A stretch of DNA of 64,000 nt from Adenophora triphylla var. japonica. Lineage: Eukaryota > Streptophyta > Magnoliopsida > Asterales > Campanulaceae. Below are positions 41,949 through 52,898 of this stretch, one piece after another. Position 1 is the stretch's first letter, and every line of letters starts with the position of its first letter. The DNA lies in NCBI GenBank assembly GCA_022495995.1, contig JAFEMH010000924.1, forward strand, positions 248,001 to 312,000, in the 5' to 3' direction. Position numbers and translations under genes: made by a program. The notes beneath the pieces are model-generated. The model was not told where the DNA came from. It made no database searches and saw nothing but the letters and a program-made list of their open reading frames with translations.

Positions 41949-43994
41949 TTAAACCAAATGTTTTAAAATAACACCAAAAGTATCTTCACCCAATGTGTAC
42001 AACTCAAAGTCCAAACGAGCAGCAGAGTTCGCTGCGTCTTCAACGTCTTCTTCTATATCAAACCGGAAATCATCTTTGAGTCCAGCAGCTGTAACTCCCC
42101 CTGCAGCAGCTCCTCCTGCATCTGTAACATCTCCCCCTTTTTGAGAGGAACCACCAAGAACTGATTCTAACTCAACAATGCTCTTTTCCAATTCGGCTAT
42201 AAGAAGTTGTTTTCCTTCAATCTCAGCCTTGCAGGATGAGATAAGGACCTGTTTACATTCAATATCAGCTATGTGAGGGATAATCTGAGCTCTGAACAGA
42301 ACAATTTTCCCATGGATTGTATTGGAACCAGCTGGAGCAGCAGAAGAGACAGAAGCTGTGTGCCCAGTTGTGTGCACAACAGGAGGCACAGAAGATTGCA
42401 CAGCAGCAGAAGGAGGCTAGATAATTCCAAATTTGGCCAGATCATCAACCTTGGAGGGGTCATTCATGGTCCTGGGGATTTTGAACTTCTCAGAGATAAT
42501 AGAGAGGTTTTTCCCCCGGGATTTCTCCACTCCTTGATCCTTTAACATCCCATAGATTAAGCTAGGGTGTGGGAAAGAATAGGAAGTGTTGATGTTCTCT
42601 GCAAAGCTTAACACAGTATCAAAGATATCCTTCCCCAAATTAAATTTGTCTTCACCAACTCTAAACAGAAACAGAATCTGATCCTTAGTGACAGAGGAGG
42701 AGTTTGAGGTAGGTAACCAATTTGTTCGCATAACATGAGGCAAAAACACAAACAATTTGAACAGAAGGGTAGTCCTAAAACTAGCGATCCACCTTGATAT
42801 TTTTCCCCCGATCAGCTTCTCACAAATTTCATCTATATTGGTAGGCAGTTCCTCAAGAGGGTAGTCTAGGGTACACAGAAAAGCATTAATCCTATTAGGA
42901 CTAAAATTAACCATAGCATCCCTAATAAACACTCTCCCAAAGTTTGGAGATCTCTCATCAGTAATGTCCCGGGTTAGGTTTGCATAAAATTCTAACACAA
43001 GAGATCTAGAGTAGGGAGCAGGAAAGTCTAGAGAATTATCTAAGTATCTCTTGGTGAAAAAATCAACAACCCCAAGATTTTCAAAAACCTCCATATTCCT
43101 ATTTTTTTCAATTACAAATCCCCTATGCAAGTTTAAGGAGAATCGGCTTTCAGCCTCAGGAGAATAGAACAAGGAACTATACTTTGCATTCAGATCATAA
43201 GGGGAGCTAGGAATATAGACAGAGGACTTACACTTCCTGGCAACTGATTTGGAGATGGACCTGCTGCCACTTGCATGATAAGTTGTGTGCACAGGTGTGC
43301 AACAGAGTGCGGTTTGGTTGCACAGAGAGGACATCATTAGTTTCTTGTGACTGCAATTCTCCGAATTAAGCTTGAGTGTATCCACCGACCCTAGAGATGC
43401 AGATTCATCACTTGAATCTTCAAGTAGTGATGACGAACCTTCCTCAGCCATAACCAGAGTAGTTACAGCCTTTGAGGAGCTCCTTGTAACTCTTTTCGAA
43501 CTCATCTCCCCCTGAAAACTATACAATCTCGAAAGCTTAAGTCCCGTTTGATTCTCCACCAAAGCCTTCCACTTCTTGAACACCTCGAAAGCTTCATCTT
43601 TCCCCTTCAAGAAATAGACCCAGACCTTCCTTGTAGAATCATCAATAAAAGTCATGTAATATGACGCACCACCCAGAGATGTAACCGGAGATGGCCCCCA
43701 CAAGTCCGTGTGAACCAATTCCAACTTTGCTTCCCTCAATCCCCTACCTGTCCTCGAGAAATTATTCCTCCCTTGTTTGCCAAACATACAATCTTCGCAA
43801 ATCCCCACGTTGATCGCCTTCAAACCCGGTAGTAGTCCCTTGGAACAAAGTACCTTCATCCTCGTCTCACTCATGTGACCCAATCGACAAAGTGCCACAA
43901 ATCGCATCACCCTTGGCCGCTGCCACTGCAATACTATCCTTGGTGTTGTTCGCCAAATACAAAGTACCCTCCTTATTACCCCGCGCGATCTCAC
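41949..43994 (-). CDS. Chimeric ORF, Copia A integrase fused to Copia B ORF3 (unit 2/3 junction)
   Basis: The longest open frame in the nest: 525 codons from 43994 to an in-frame TAG at 42419-42417, then the same frame continues another 151 codons to the ORF3 terminus LYTLGEDTFGVILKHLV at 41949. Residues about 30-165 are Copia A (CRLGHMSETRMKVLCSKGL, CEDCMFGKQGRNNF, HTDLWGPSPV, FIDDSTRKVWVYFLKG). The joint is KLSRLYSFQGEMSSKR. Residues from about 170 on are Copia B ORF3: Ser/Glu-rich, ARKCKSSVYIPSSPYDLNAK, DFFTKRYLDNSLDFPAPYSR, YANLTRDITDERSPNFGRVF, NWLPTSNSSSVTKDQILFLF. The first 30 residues are out-of-frame Copia A and the true start is unclear. No evidence of expression. Confidence 0.7.
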
Positions 43995-44236
43995 AATCCT
44001 CCTTGGTAATAATCCGGTTCTCGCAGCCGAAAGTCACCTTGTAACCCTCTTCGTCCAACCGCCCAACCGAAAGTAGGTTCTTTTTCAAACCCGAATGTGT
44101 CCGACCCCGTTCGATGTAGAACCTTCCCGTCCGATGCTCCTATCCCGACATCCCCCTTCCCTTGATTTCCAAAGGCTCGCCATCGCCTAGATAGACCTTC
44201 CCGAAATCACCGGAAGTGTAATTATCCATCTCTTCC

Positions 44237-45128
44237 TTATGCCCGCAAGAGTGGAATGATGCCCCGAATCCAAAGCACCCATGATTCTAGTGCACTACTA
44301 ACACTCAGAACCAGTACATCATCACCTTCGACTGCCACATTCGCCTGATTGCCCTTACGATTTGGACAATCCCTCTTGAAGTGTCCCAATTCCTTACAAT
44401 AATAGCACTGAACAGATCCCTTCGCAACCTTCGGTTTATCCTTGGTCTCATCAGCTTTGCCCTTTCCACTCACTCCGTTCTCCCTAGATTCGGTTCTCCC
44501 TTGTTTGCTAGTACCCGGCTTCCCTACTAGTAGTAGCTAAAGCCACTCCCGAAGTACTTGATGTCCCCAACTTCTTCATGCGATTTTCCTCACCTAAAAG
44601 AAAGTCTTTAACATCATCATATTTCAATTTTTCTTACCCGCCGAAGCGTTGATTGCGAGCCACCGTTCCGCTCCAACTTGCCGGTAAAGAAGCTAGCAAC
44701 AAGCATGCATGAACCTCATCATCGAACTTGATCTCCACCGTTGTCAATGAATCTATGACATCCATAAATTCATCGATGTGCTTAGCCAAGGATCCTCCCT
44801 CTTGCATCTTGAGACTACCCATCTTACGTATCAAATCAACCTTATTTGCAGCAGACGGAGTTTCAAATCTCTCAGTAAGATAATCCAATAGCTCCTTGGT
44901 GGTTGTCGCCTTCGTAGTCTTCGCGATCCACTTTGACAAAGTAGATCTAACCACCCCTAGGGCTTTCCGATCCATGAGTTCCCATTCCTCCCGACTTACA
45001 TCTTCCGGTTTGACACCCTTCGTAGGCTTGTAGAGATCCTTGTTGTACAAGAGATCCTCAATCTGCATCCTCCAATATCCGTAGTCAGACCCATCGAATT
45101 TCTCAACCGCCTGTTTGTCCTTGCCCAT
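44237..45128 (-). pseudogene. Copia A gag-protease, unit 3 copy
   Basis: ATG at 45128 (MGKDKQAVEKFDGSDYGYWR). The gag body is open to 44634, then the zinc-knuckle block 44473-44237 lies in another frame. Compared with unit 1 it lacks CTG near 44912 and has GCGAGCC for GCAGTC near 44655, changes that fall at CAG/CTG sites. Confidence 0.85.
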
Positions 45129-45183
45129 TCTTGATTGCTTGAAACAACTCCCTTGATCCTAAACCAAGAGCTCTGATACCAGT

Positions 45184-45715
45184 TGTTGTGAATATGGCCC
45201 TCCACAAACCAAGCAAACCACAAGAATAATAATCGCACACAAACAAAGCAAAAGAAAATCAAAAAAACACAGAAAAGACAAGAGAAATTGTTTACCCAGT
45301 TCACCAATTTGATTGGCTACGTCTGGGGGCACTACCAAGCCAGGATCTTGCACTATGTATGTAAAATATGTGTTACAATGAGTTTAGGGGCGGAACATTG
45401 CTTTTATATGTGCCCCGGAATAAATAACCAAACCCTAGCTTAAGCCCAGGAAAGAAAAGGCCCGTCAAACAAATTCCCACGGTCAGGCCTTGAGGCGCCC
45501 GCCTCAAGGTAAATCATGCGGCCGCCCGGAATTGATCCAACTCTCGCCTCTCTCTCGGCCTTTGAGGCGCCCGCCAAGCCATGAGTCAAGCGCCCGCCTC
45601 AAGCTCCCTGCGCCAACGCCAACAACTGGACGCGAGGCGCCCGCCTCGCCATCCCCAGGCGCCAGCCTCATACTCCTTTGAGAAATCCTCCCTTGGTTGG
45701 TCTTCTATCCCAACA
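45184..45715 (-). repeat. Copia A 5' LTR, unit 3 copy
   Basis: 532 bp. Same boundaries as units 1 and 2, followed by the Copia-1 strip 45716-45811. Confidence 0.95.
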
Positions 45716-45811
45716 GCGCTCCTGCCTGGCGCGGTCGCTCCCTAGGTATTGTCATTGGAATTATCAATTTGCCCCTTGTTCAATCCTTTAAGCTGTTCCC
45801 AAGTTAGATGG

Positions 45812-46506
45812 TGAAAGTCTTGTAGCTAGGACTGATCACAGTTGTGGACAGACTTGTGTGTACAGTTGTGCACACAAGTGTCAACACAACAGGCTTAACA
45901 ACAAATTTCCATAAATTGTAAATGAAAACAAATAGACTTTAAAATGCAGCAGAATTAAAAACGTCAGCAAGAAACTTCTTTCTGGAAACTTTTCATAAAA
46001 CTACAACTTGTTTTGAATACAAGTTGTAAAACAAACTCATACAATGAAAAGGAAACGAAATACAAAAGATCAAACTTGGTTCAAGGCAACGACCCCTATC
46101 AAACACTAAACAACCTTGAATACACACTCTTAGGTTTTCAAGGAACAAACACAGTTCTCTCAATGATGAAACACTCAAAGAAGCTTTGTGAAAATTCTCT
46201 GAAAATCGGTAACTTCAACGGAAGGTGACATCTTCTTTTTATAGCTTATTGACTCCTTGTTTGGTAAGGAGTCAATTACTCCTTGATATCCGAAATGCTA
46301 GGAATCAGCCTTTATCTTCTCAATCAATCCTTCCTTGAGTGTTACCTAAATAAATCAAATACTAACTAAAAATAAACTATTAATATGTTAGTCAAATATT
46401 CACAATTATTCCTAAACTATTTATTTACAAAGATTATATTTATAACTTAAATATCCGAAACATAAAGATATAAGGAAAAGCCAAAGAGTATTTTCATACT
46501 CTTTCA
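45812..46506 (-). repeat. Copia B 3' LTR, unit 3 copy
   Basis: 695 bp. It shares GCAGCAGAATTAAAAACG with the 5' LTR, where units 1 and 2 have GCAGCGGAATTAAAAAACG. It may therefore be the original 3' LTR. Confidence 0.95.
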
Positions 46507-46637
46507 ATCTCCCCCTATCTTTGTGGTTCGGATCAAAAACCTGCAAAACAAATGATTAATCCTATAATTCAAAAGAAATACCCAATATTTCACCACTAAG
46601 AAATTTAGAGTTTTAAAAGTTATTACAGACCAAAACA

Positions 46638-48715
46638 TTAAACCAAATGTTTTAAAATAACACCAAAAGTATCTTCACCCAATGTGTACAACTCAAAGTC
46701 CAAACGAGCAGCAGAGTTCGCTGCGTCTTCAACGTCTTCTTCTATATCAAACCGGAAATCATCTTTGAGTCCAGCAGCTGTAACTCCCCGCAAAGCGGCC
46801 TCCTCCCGCATCTCAGAACACCTCCCCTTTTTGAGAGGAACCACCAAGAACTGATTCTAACTCAACAATGCTCTTTTCCAATTCGGCTATAAGAAGTTGT
46901 TTTCCTTCAATCTCAGCCTTGCAGGATGAGATAAGGACCTGTTTACATTCAATATCAGCTATGTGAGGGATAATCTGAGCTCTGAACAGAACAATTTTCC
47001 CATGGATTGTATTGGAACCAAACTGAGCAAAGAAGAGACAGAAGCCAGCTGCCCAGTTGTGTGCACAACAGGAGGCACAGAAGATTGCACAGCAGCAGAA
47101 GGAGGCTAGATAATTCCAAATTTGGCCAGATCATCAACCTTGGAGGGGTCATTCATGGTCCTAGGGATTTTGAACTTCTCAGAGATAATAGAGAGGTTTT
47201 TCCCCCGGGATTTCTCCACTCCTTGATCCTTTAACATCCCATAGATTAAGCTAGGGTGTGGGAAAGAATAGGAAGTGTTGATGTTCTCTGCAAAGCTTAA
47301 CACAGTATCAAAGATATCCTTCCCCAAATTAAATTTGTCTTCACCAACTCTAAACAGAAACAGAATCTGATCCTTAGTGACAGAGGAGGAGTTTGAGGTA
47401 GGTAACCAATTTGTTCGCATAACATGAGGCAAAAACACAAACAATTTGGACAGAAGGGTAGTCCTAAAACTAGCAGTCCACCTTGATATTTTTCCCCAAG
47501 AATGCTTCTCACAAATTTCATCTATATTGGTAGGCAGCTCAAGAGGGTAGTCTAGGGTACACGTAAAAGCATTAATCCTATTAGGACTAAAATTAACCAT
47601 AGCATCCCTAATAAACACTCTCCCAAAGTTTGGAGATCTCTCATCAGTAATGTCCCGGGTTAGGTTTGCATAAATTTCTAACACAAGAAACCTAGAGTAG
47701 GGAGCAGGAAAGTCTAGAGAATTATCTAAGTACCTCTTGGTGAAAAAATCAACAACCCCAAGATTTTCAAAAACCTCCATATTCCTATTTTTTCAATCAC
47801 AAATCCCCTATGCAAGTTTAAGGAGAATCGGCTTTCAACCTCAGGAGAATAGAACAGGGAGCTATACTTTGCATCCAGATCATAAGGGGAGCTAGGAATA
47901 TAAACAGAGGACTTACGCTTCCTGGCAACTGATTTGGAAATGGACCTCGTCGCCACTTGCATGATCAGCTATGTGCACGCTGTGTGCACAATGTAGAGTG
48001 CAAATGGGTTGCACAGAGAGGACATCATTAGTTTCTTGTGACTGCAATTCTCCGAATTGCTGAGTGTATCCTCCGACCCTAGAGATGCAGATTCATCACT
48101 TGAATCTTCAAGTAGTGATGACGAACCTTCCTCAGCCATAACCAGAGTAGTTACAGCCTTTGAGGAGCTCCTTGTAACTCTTTTCGAACTCATCTCCCCC
48201 TGAAAACTAGCCGTAGGGGAGAACTGAACCCTCGCCGGAACTTTGGCCTGAACCCTAGCTGGAATTTTCTCTTTTGCCGGGGATTTTCTCTTGATCAGTG
48301 TAATGAGGGGCTGATCATCTTCATTGAACCCAGCAGTTAGAGGAACATCTTGAGGGAGATCCTCCTCATCAGAGGAGTCATGCATAACAAGTCGTTGCCT
48401 TGCACCGGCAGCCTTTGATTTGGGAGGGTTCGAAACCCTAGAATTCTTTTTAGGAGCAGCAGAGAGATTCACCCTTCGGAATAATGCCGACTTACCGGAG
48501 TCAATCAACCGGTTAGAACGGCGAGACCTAGGCAATGGAGGGAGACGGGCTGCCTGAACAGCTTCAAGCACGGCTGGGTCATCCACGTTGATGGCCGATT
48601 GAGGGTGGCTAAGGTGCTTCACGTCAACGGGATGATTGGATTGGGGTTCGTTGATGTGGTCCGCAGCAATAGCTTTGAGACGAGACTTCGCCGGAGAAGA
48701 CGAGGAGGTCGCCAT
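46638..48715 (-). pseudogene. Copia B ORF3 with native N-terminus (unit 3)
   Basis: ATG at 48715 gives MATSSSSPAKSRLKAIAADH, then a Pro/Arg/Lys-rich N-terminus (RLPPLPRSRRSNRLIDSGK), an acidic patch SSDEEDLPQDV, KRKSPAKEKIPARVQAKVPA, and FQGEMSSKRVTRSSSKA, where the triplication breakpoint falls. Frameshifts near 47970 and 47785 precede the conserved block (47780-47106, YANLTRDITDERSPNFGRVF, NWLPTSNSSSVTKDQ). The TAG seen in units 1 and 2 is also here (47106-47108). Only this copy shows what ORF3 looked like before the duplication. Domain resembles the putative plant transposon protein; role unknown. Confidence 0.7.
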
Positions 48716-48733
48716 GGATTTTTCTGAAATCAA

Positions 48734-48822
48734 CCGGTTAGAGAGAGAGACAGAAGAGAGAGAGAGATGAGAGTTGTGAGAGGAGTTGTGATTTGACTTG
48801 TTTAATCACCAATAAATACACA
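48734..48822 (-). promoter_or_regulatory. Putative internal promoter and CT-rich leader of Copia B ORF3
   Basis: On the minus strand a TATA-like GTATTTATTGG (48820-48810) precedes a CT-rich stretch (48780-48741, CTCTCATCTCTCTCTCTC) and the ORF3 ATG at 48715. It parallels 20272-20481 in Copia C. Confidence 0.4.
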
Positions 48823-49700
48823 CATTAAATAGGAAGCAATGATCACCACCTTGGAACTAGGAAAGCCAGATGAATATGGAAAGAACAACCGTGTGTTGCT
48901 TGGAGTTGATTGTCCCTTTTAATATTCCAAAATAAATATTGGATTATCAATTAAAAAATGAATACCTTACCAATTTTTGTGATTTCCATTCCATAATTAA
49001 AAAGAACACTTTCCTTTGATTGCTCAACCTCCCATACTGTTACCATTCACAGCTTAAAACAAATCAAACACCATGACAGGAAAGAATCATCGAACACAAT
49101 AGAAGCATTAGGTCAAAAACATATGAAATGGACAAAAATTTGATTTTATATTTGCCAAGAACTGAGAATGACCTAGATGAATATATGCATAGAATGAGAG
49201 AACATGCACACACAGTGAAGATTTTAATCTCAGTAAATTGCAACATGATATGATTAGAGAATATATTGACAAAATGTGAACACCAAGAAATCGATAAGAA
49301 AATCACCCTCAATCATGTAGCCTCTAGAATGTCTCCATTTTTGGTATTGAATCAGTCACTGAGAAGGAGCTATTCACACTTACACTATAGTGCTTGCCGA
49401 ATTTTTTTTCCCAAGTGATGCACAATAAGTCCTTGGCATTGAGCACATGAGTGAAAGCTTCAAAATGAATGGAGGCAGCTTGTTCCTTTTCTCAATGACC
49501 TTAGATTAGACACCCACTCCATGATAGGTATCAAACGAGAATTTTTAACAAGGGATAATTATCACCAAGTTAAGAGGGGTCTCACTTTCAAGAGTCAAGA
49601 AGAGTCAAAAAAGACAACTAATCAAGTGATCACAAGAGATAATCGTGCAATGAATGAATGCAGGAAAATGACCCTTTTTTGTGTTTTCTGTAATATACAA
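48823..49700 (-). other. Copia B spacer between pol and ORF3
   Basis: AT-rich sequence of almost 0.9 kb without coding signal, corresponding in position to 19231-20270 of Copia C. Confidence 0.6.
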
Positions 49701-51251
49701 TTATACAGAGATGCAGTTAGTTAATTGCACAGTTGTGCAGTCATCTGTGATCACACAATCCGAGAGATTTCTAAAGAAAAGAGAATCTCTCAAAATCCAA
49801 AGCCTTGGTAAATATATCAGCAAGTTGATATGTTGTTCCAACATGTTCAAGAGTAATAATTCTTTGTTCAACAAGATCTCTTATGAAGTGGTGCCTAATG
49901 TCTATGTGCTTTGTACGAGAGTGTTGAACAGGATTCTTAGCAATATCCTTGGCACTCATGTTATCACAAAAAACAGTTAGGGTTTCACTTTTCAATCCAT
50001 AATCCGTTATCATTTGGTTCATCCACAACAATTGGGTACAACAACTACCTACTACCACATATTCTGACTCAGCAGTAGATAAGGAAACACAGTTTTGTTC
50101 TTACTGAACCAAGACACAAGATTATTCCCTAGGTAGAAACACCCTCCCGTGGTGCTCTTCATATCATTCGTATCGCCAGCCCAGTCGGAATCACTAAATC
50201 CCACCAAATTTGTGTTGGTATCTTTTGTGTAGCTTAACCCCAAATGAGTGGTACCCCCAACATATCTTATGATACGTTTCACAGCTTTCAAGTGGGATAC
50301 TTTGGGGTGAGCTTGATACCTAGCACAATTACACACACTGAATATTATGTCAGGTCTGCTAGCTGTAAGGTACAACAAGCTCCCTATCATACTCCTGTAA
50401 AGGGTGTGATCAACACTTTCACCCTATTCATCTTTACAAAGCTTTTGGGATGATCCCATAGGAGTTTTCAGGTGTGAGGCATTTTCAAGACCAAACTTCT
50501 TTACCAAATTTTTGGCATACTTTGATTGTGAAACTAACATTCCTTCTTTTATTTGAGAAATTTGAAGATCAAGAAAGAATTTCAGTTCCCCAACCATGCT
50601 CATTTCGAATGTGGATGTCATAATTTTAACAAACATTTCAAGTAAGTCATTAGTAGTAGCACAAAAAACGATGTCATCCACATAGATTTGAGCAACAAGC
50701 ATACCCTTTTTATTTTTCAAAACAAACAAAGTCTTATCAACCTCTCCTCTTTTAAAACCAAGTTGAATTAGGTGCTCCGTTAGTCTACCATACCAAGCTC
50801 GTGGGGCTTGTTTAAGACCATAGAGTGTCTTTTTCAACTTATACACATGATTGGGTTTGGTAGGCTCCTCAAACCCTTTAGGTTTCTCAACAAAAGCTTC
50901 CTCATTCAAAACACCATTTAGGAACAAACTCTTGACATCCATCTGATGTAGAGTGATTTTCAAGTAGCATGCAATAGCTAGCAACAATCTGATGGACTCA
51001 ATGCGGGCTACGGGGGCAAATGTTTCATCAAAGTCCACCCCTTCAATTTGAGTGTAGCCCTGAGCCACCAAACATGCTTTGTTCCTTATTATATAGCCTT
51101 GTTCATCAGATTTGTTCTTAAATATCCATTTTGTTCCAATCACATTGATGTGAAAAGGCCTAGGAACTAAGAGCCAAACGTCATTTTTCTCAAACTGAAT
51201 TTGTTCCTCTTGCATCGCATTGATCCAGTTTTCATCTTTCAAGGCTTCCAT
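49701..51251 (-). pseudogene. Copia B reverse transcriptase and RNase H
   Basis: A 275-codon block (51251-50424) holds [72 protein letters not shown], and catalytic YVDD at 50684-50673. RNase H follows in two blocks: 50390-50052 (MIGSLLYLTASRPDIIFSVC, LVGFSDSDWAGD) and 50058-49771 (LKSETLTVFCDNMSAKDIAK, SRTKHIDIRHHFIRDLVEQR, YQLADIFTKALDFERF). The pol end (49763-49719) carries a cluster of GTTGTG/CACAAC halves. Two frame breaks only; otherwise well preserved. Confidence 0.9.
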
Positions 51252-51358
51252 GACATTCTTTGGCTCATATTAGCAACAAAACAACAAGATCTCACTTGAG
51301 TTTACACAGATTGTACACTGAACAAACCTGCCAGTTCACGGTAATTGACCTTTTTCCC

Positions 51359-51646
51359 TCATGTCTTCATTCCTTCATCCACTCCTCCAATGACCTGGGA
51401 AGTAGGATGATTACCCTGTATTCTGGAGGATATGTCACCTTCTATGCTCACATCTTCTTCATCAGTTTCAGAATCTGAACGTTGGTCATCAGCTGTTTGA
51501 CCACTTGTGTTGTCAATTGAGTGAACAACTGGCTGTACAACAGTTTGCACAGCAGGCGTTTCTGCAGTTTCATTCACCTCTGCTGGTTCAGATTCGTCAT
51601 GAACTGGTTCTGGCTCCCAGGTACAACCTGTAATATCATCCTCCAC
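51359..51646 (-). repeat. Copia B integrase-RT linker with palindrome-half cluster
   Basis: Encodes an acidic linker (EPEPVHDESEPAEVNETAET, then VQTVVQPVVHSIDNTSGQTA). The DNA at 51490-51562 holds CTTGTGTTGTCAATTG, GAACAACTGGCTGTACAACAG and TTTGCACAGC, variants of GTTGTGCACAAC. The equivalent linker in Copia C (17395-17470) carries that element's own motif. Confidence 0.55.
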
Positions 51647-51686
51647 AATTTGACATTAAGATCAGTAGCATCATCAAAAACAACAT

Positions 51687-52880
51687 TTATGGATTCCATA
51701 CCGTCTTGGTTTTGAGATTATACACCCTAAATGCCCTATTGTTTGTTGAGTATCCAAGGAAAATGGCTTTGTCACTTTTAGAGTCAAACTTAGAAAGATA
51801 CTCACGGTCATTTAAGATGTAACAAATACACCCAAAAACATGAAAATATTTTACCGTGGGTTTCTTCTCAAGAAAAATCTCATAGGGAGTCATGGTACTT
51901 CCAATCCTTAGAAAGACACGATTCCCCACATGACATGTTGTGTTCACAGCTTCTGCCCAAAACTTCTTGGACAGATTTTTAGAGCTCAACATCACTCTAG
52001 CCATTTCTTGTAATGTACGATTTTTTCTTTCCGCTATCCCATTTTTTTGAGGGGTTTTGGGGGTTGAGAACTCATGAGTAATCCCCTTTGAATCGCAAAA
52101 AGCAGAAAAAGTGGCATTTTCAAATTCGATACCATGATCTGATCTGACTCTAATGGCTTTTAGGCCATATAAGTTTTTGACCTTTTTGTACCAAATTTTA
52201 AATTCATCAATGGTGTTGGACTTTTCCCTTAAAAAATGACCCAAGTATATCTAGAAAAATCGTCCACACAAACAAAATAGTATTTTTTTCCGAGACAAAC
52301 TTTCCACCTCTATAGGACCCATAAGGTCAGTGTGGATCAATTCAAGACATCTTGAGGTCCCACAGTTTTGGACCTTTTTATGACTTGCTTTGGTTTGTTT
52401 CCCCTTTTGACAAGATCAACACAGACTTAAATTTTTCAAGTCCAGTTTGGGCAAATCTTTTGCAGCCCCAAAATTGATTAAATCTCTGATTTTTCTCTCA
52501 CTAGCATGACCAAGCTTTTGGTGCCAGATAGTTGTCTCATCCATTTTAGTGGAAAAACATGACACAGTGCTACCAACTTTGTAGCAGTTATCAGAGGATC
52601 GAATACCAGTTAAAATGCACACATTTTTATTATCAAAGACTTCACAACTGGACTTGTCGAATTTAACAAATAAGTCATCATCACACAATTGACTTATGCT
52701 TATCAAATTTGCCTTGAGTCCTTCAACATGAAGGACATTTTGGAGATGGAGCAAACCTGATACATTCAACGTACCTTTGCCAATCACTTTACCTTGAGCT
52801 CCTCCACCAAAATTTACCTTTCCTCCTTTGAATGGAGTGTACTCGTTGAAATTTTCACGAGTTCCTGCCATGTGGCGAGA
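51687..52880 (-). pseudogene. Copia B protease end, GAG-pre-integrase and integrase
   Basis: The protease active site SWYFDSGCSRHMAGTRENF is at about 52895-52845, followed by GGGAQGKVIGKGTLNVSGLL and NLISISQLCDDDLF. The zinc domain WHQKLGHASERKIRDLINF is at 52540-52470; its CxxC half is lost in a frameshifted gap (52440-52250). The integrase core is open from 52244 to 51687: MGHFLREKSNTIDEFKIWYK, KAIRVRSDHGIEFENATF, STPKTPQKNGIAERKNRTLQ (catalytic Asp and Glu present), FWAEAVNTTCHVGNRVFL, and the FGCICYILNDREYLSKFD C-terminal part. Confidence 0.9.
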
Positions 52881-52898
52881 ACAGCCACTGTCAAAATA

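Larger units (their letters stand above)
38829..43521. repeat. Tandem triplication, unit 2
   Basis: Same content and order as unit 1, offset about 4693 bp. It joins unit 1 through the filler TACAATCTCGA before AAGCTTAAGTCCCG. It has private substitutions in the Copia A LTR (for example CCCACCTCAAGG at 40809 and CGCGAAGCGCC at 40941), so it is not a copy-paste duplicate of its neighbours. Confidence 0.9.
43522..48209. repeat. Tandem triplication, unit 3
   Basis: Offset about 4688 bp from unit 2, with the same junction filler on its left. At 48209 it runs without a break into the native Copia B ORF3 (TGAAAACTAGCCGTAGG), which marks the right breakpoint of the repeat. Confidence 0.9.

Noticed and set aside
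36425..46506. Solo LTRs of Copia B formed by recombination
   Set aside because: Each copy adjoins a polypurine tract and ORF3 sequence, so they are duplicated 3' ends and not solo LTRs.
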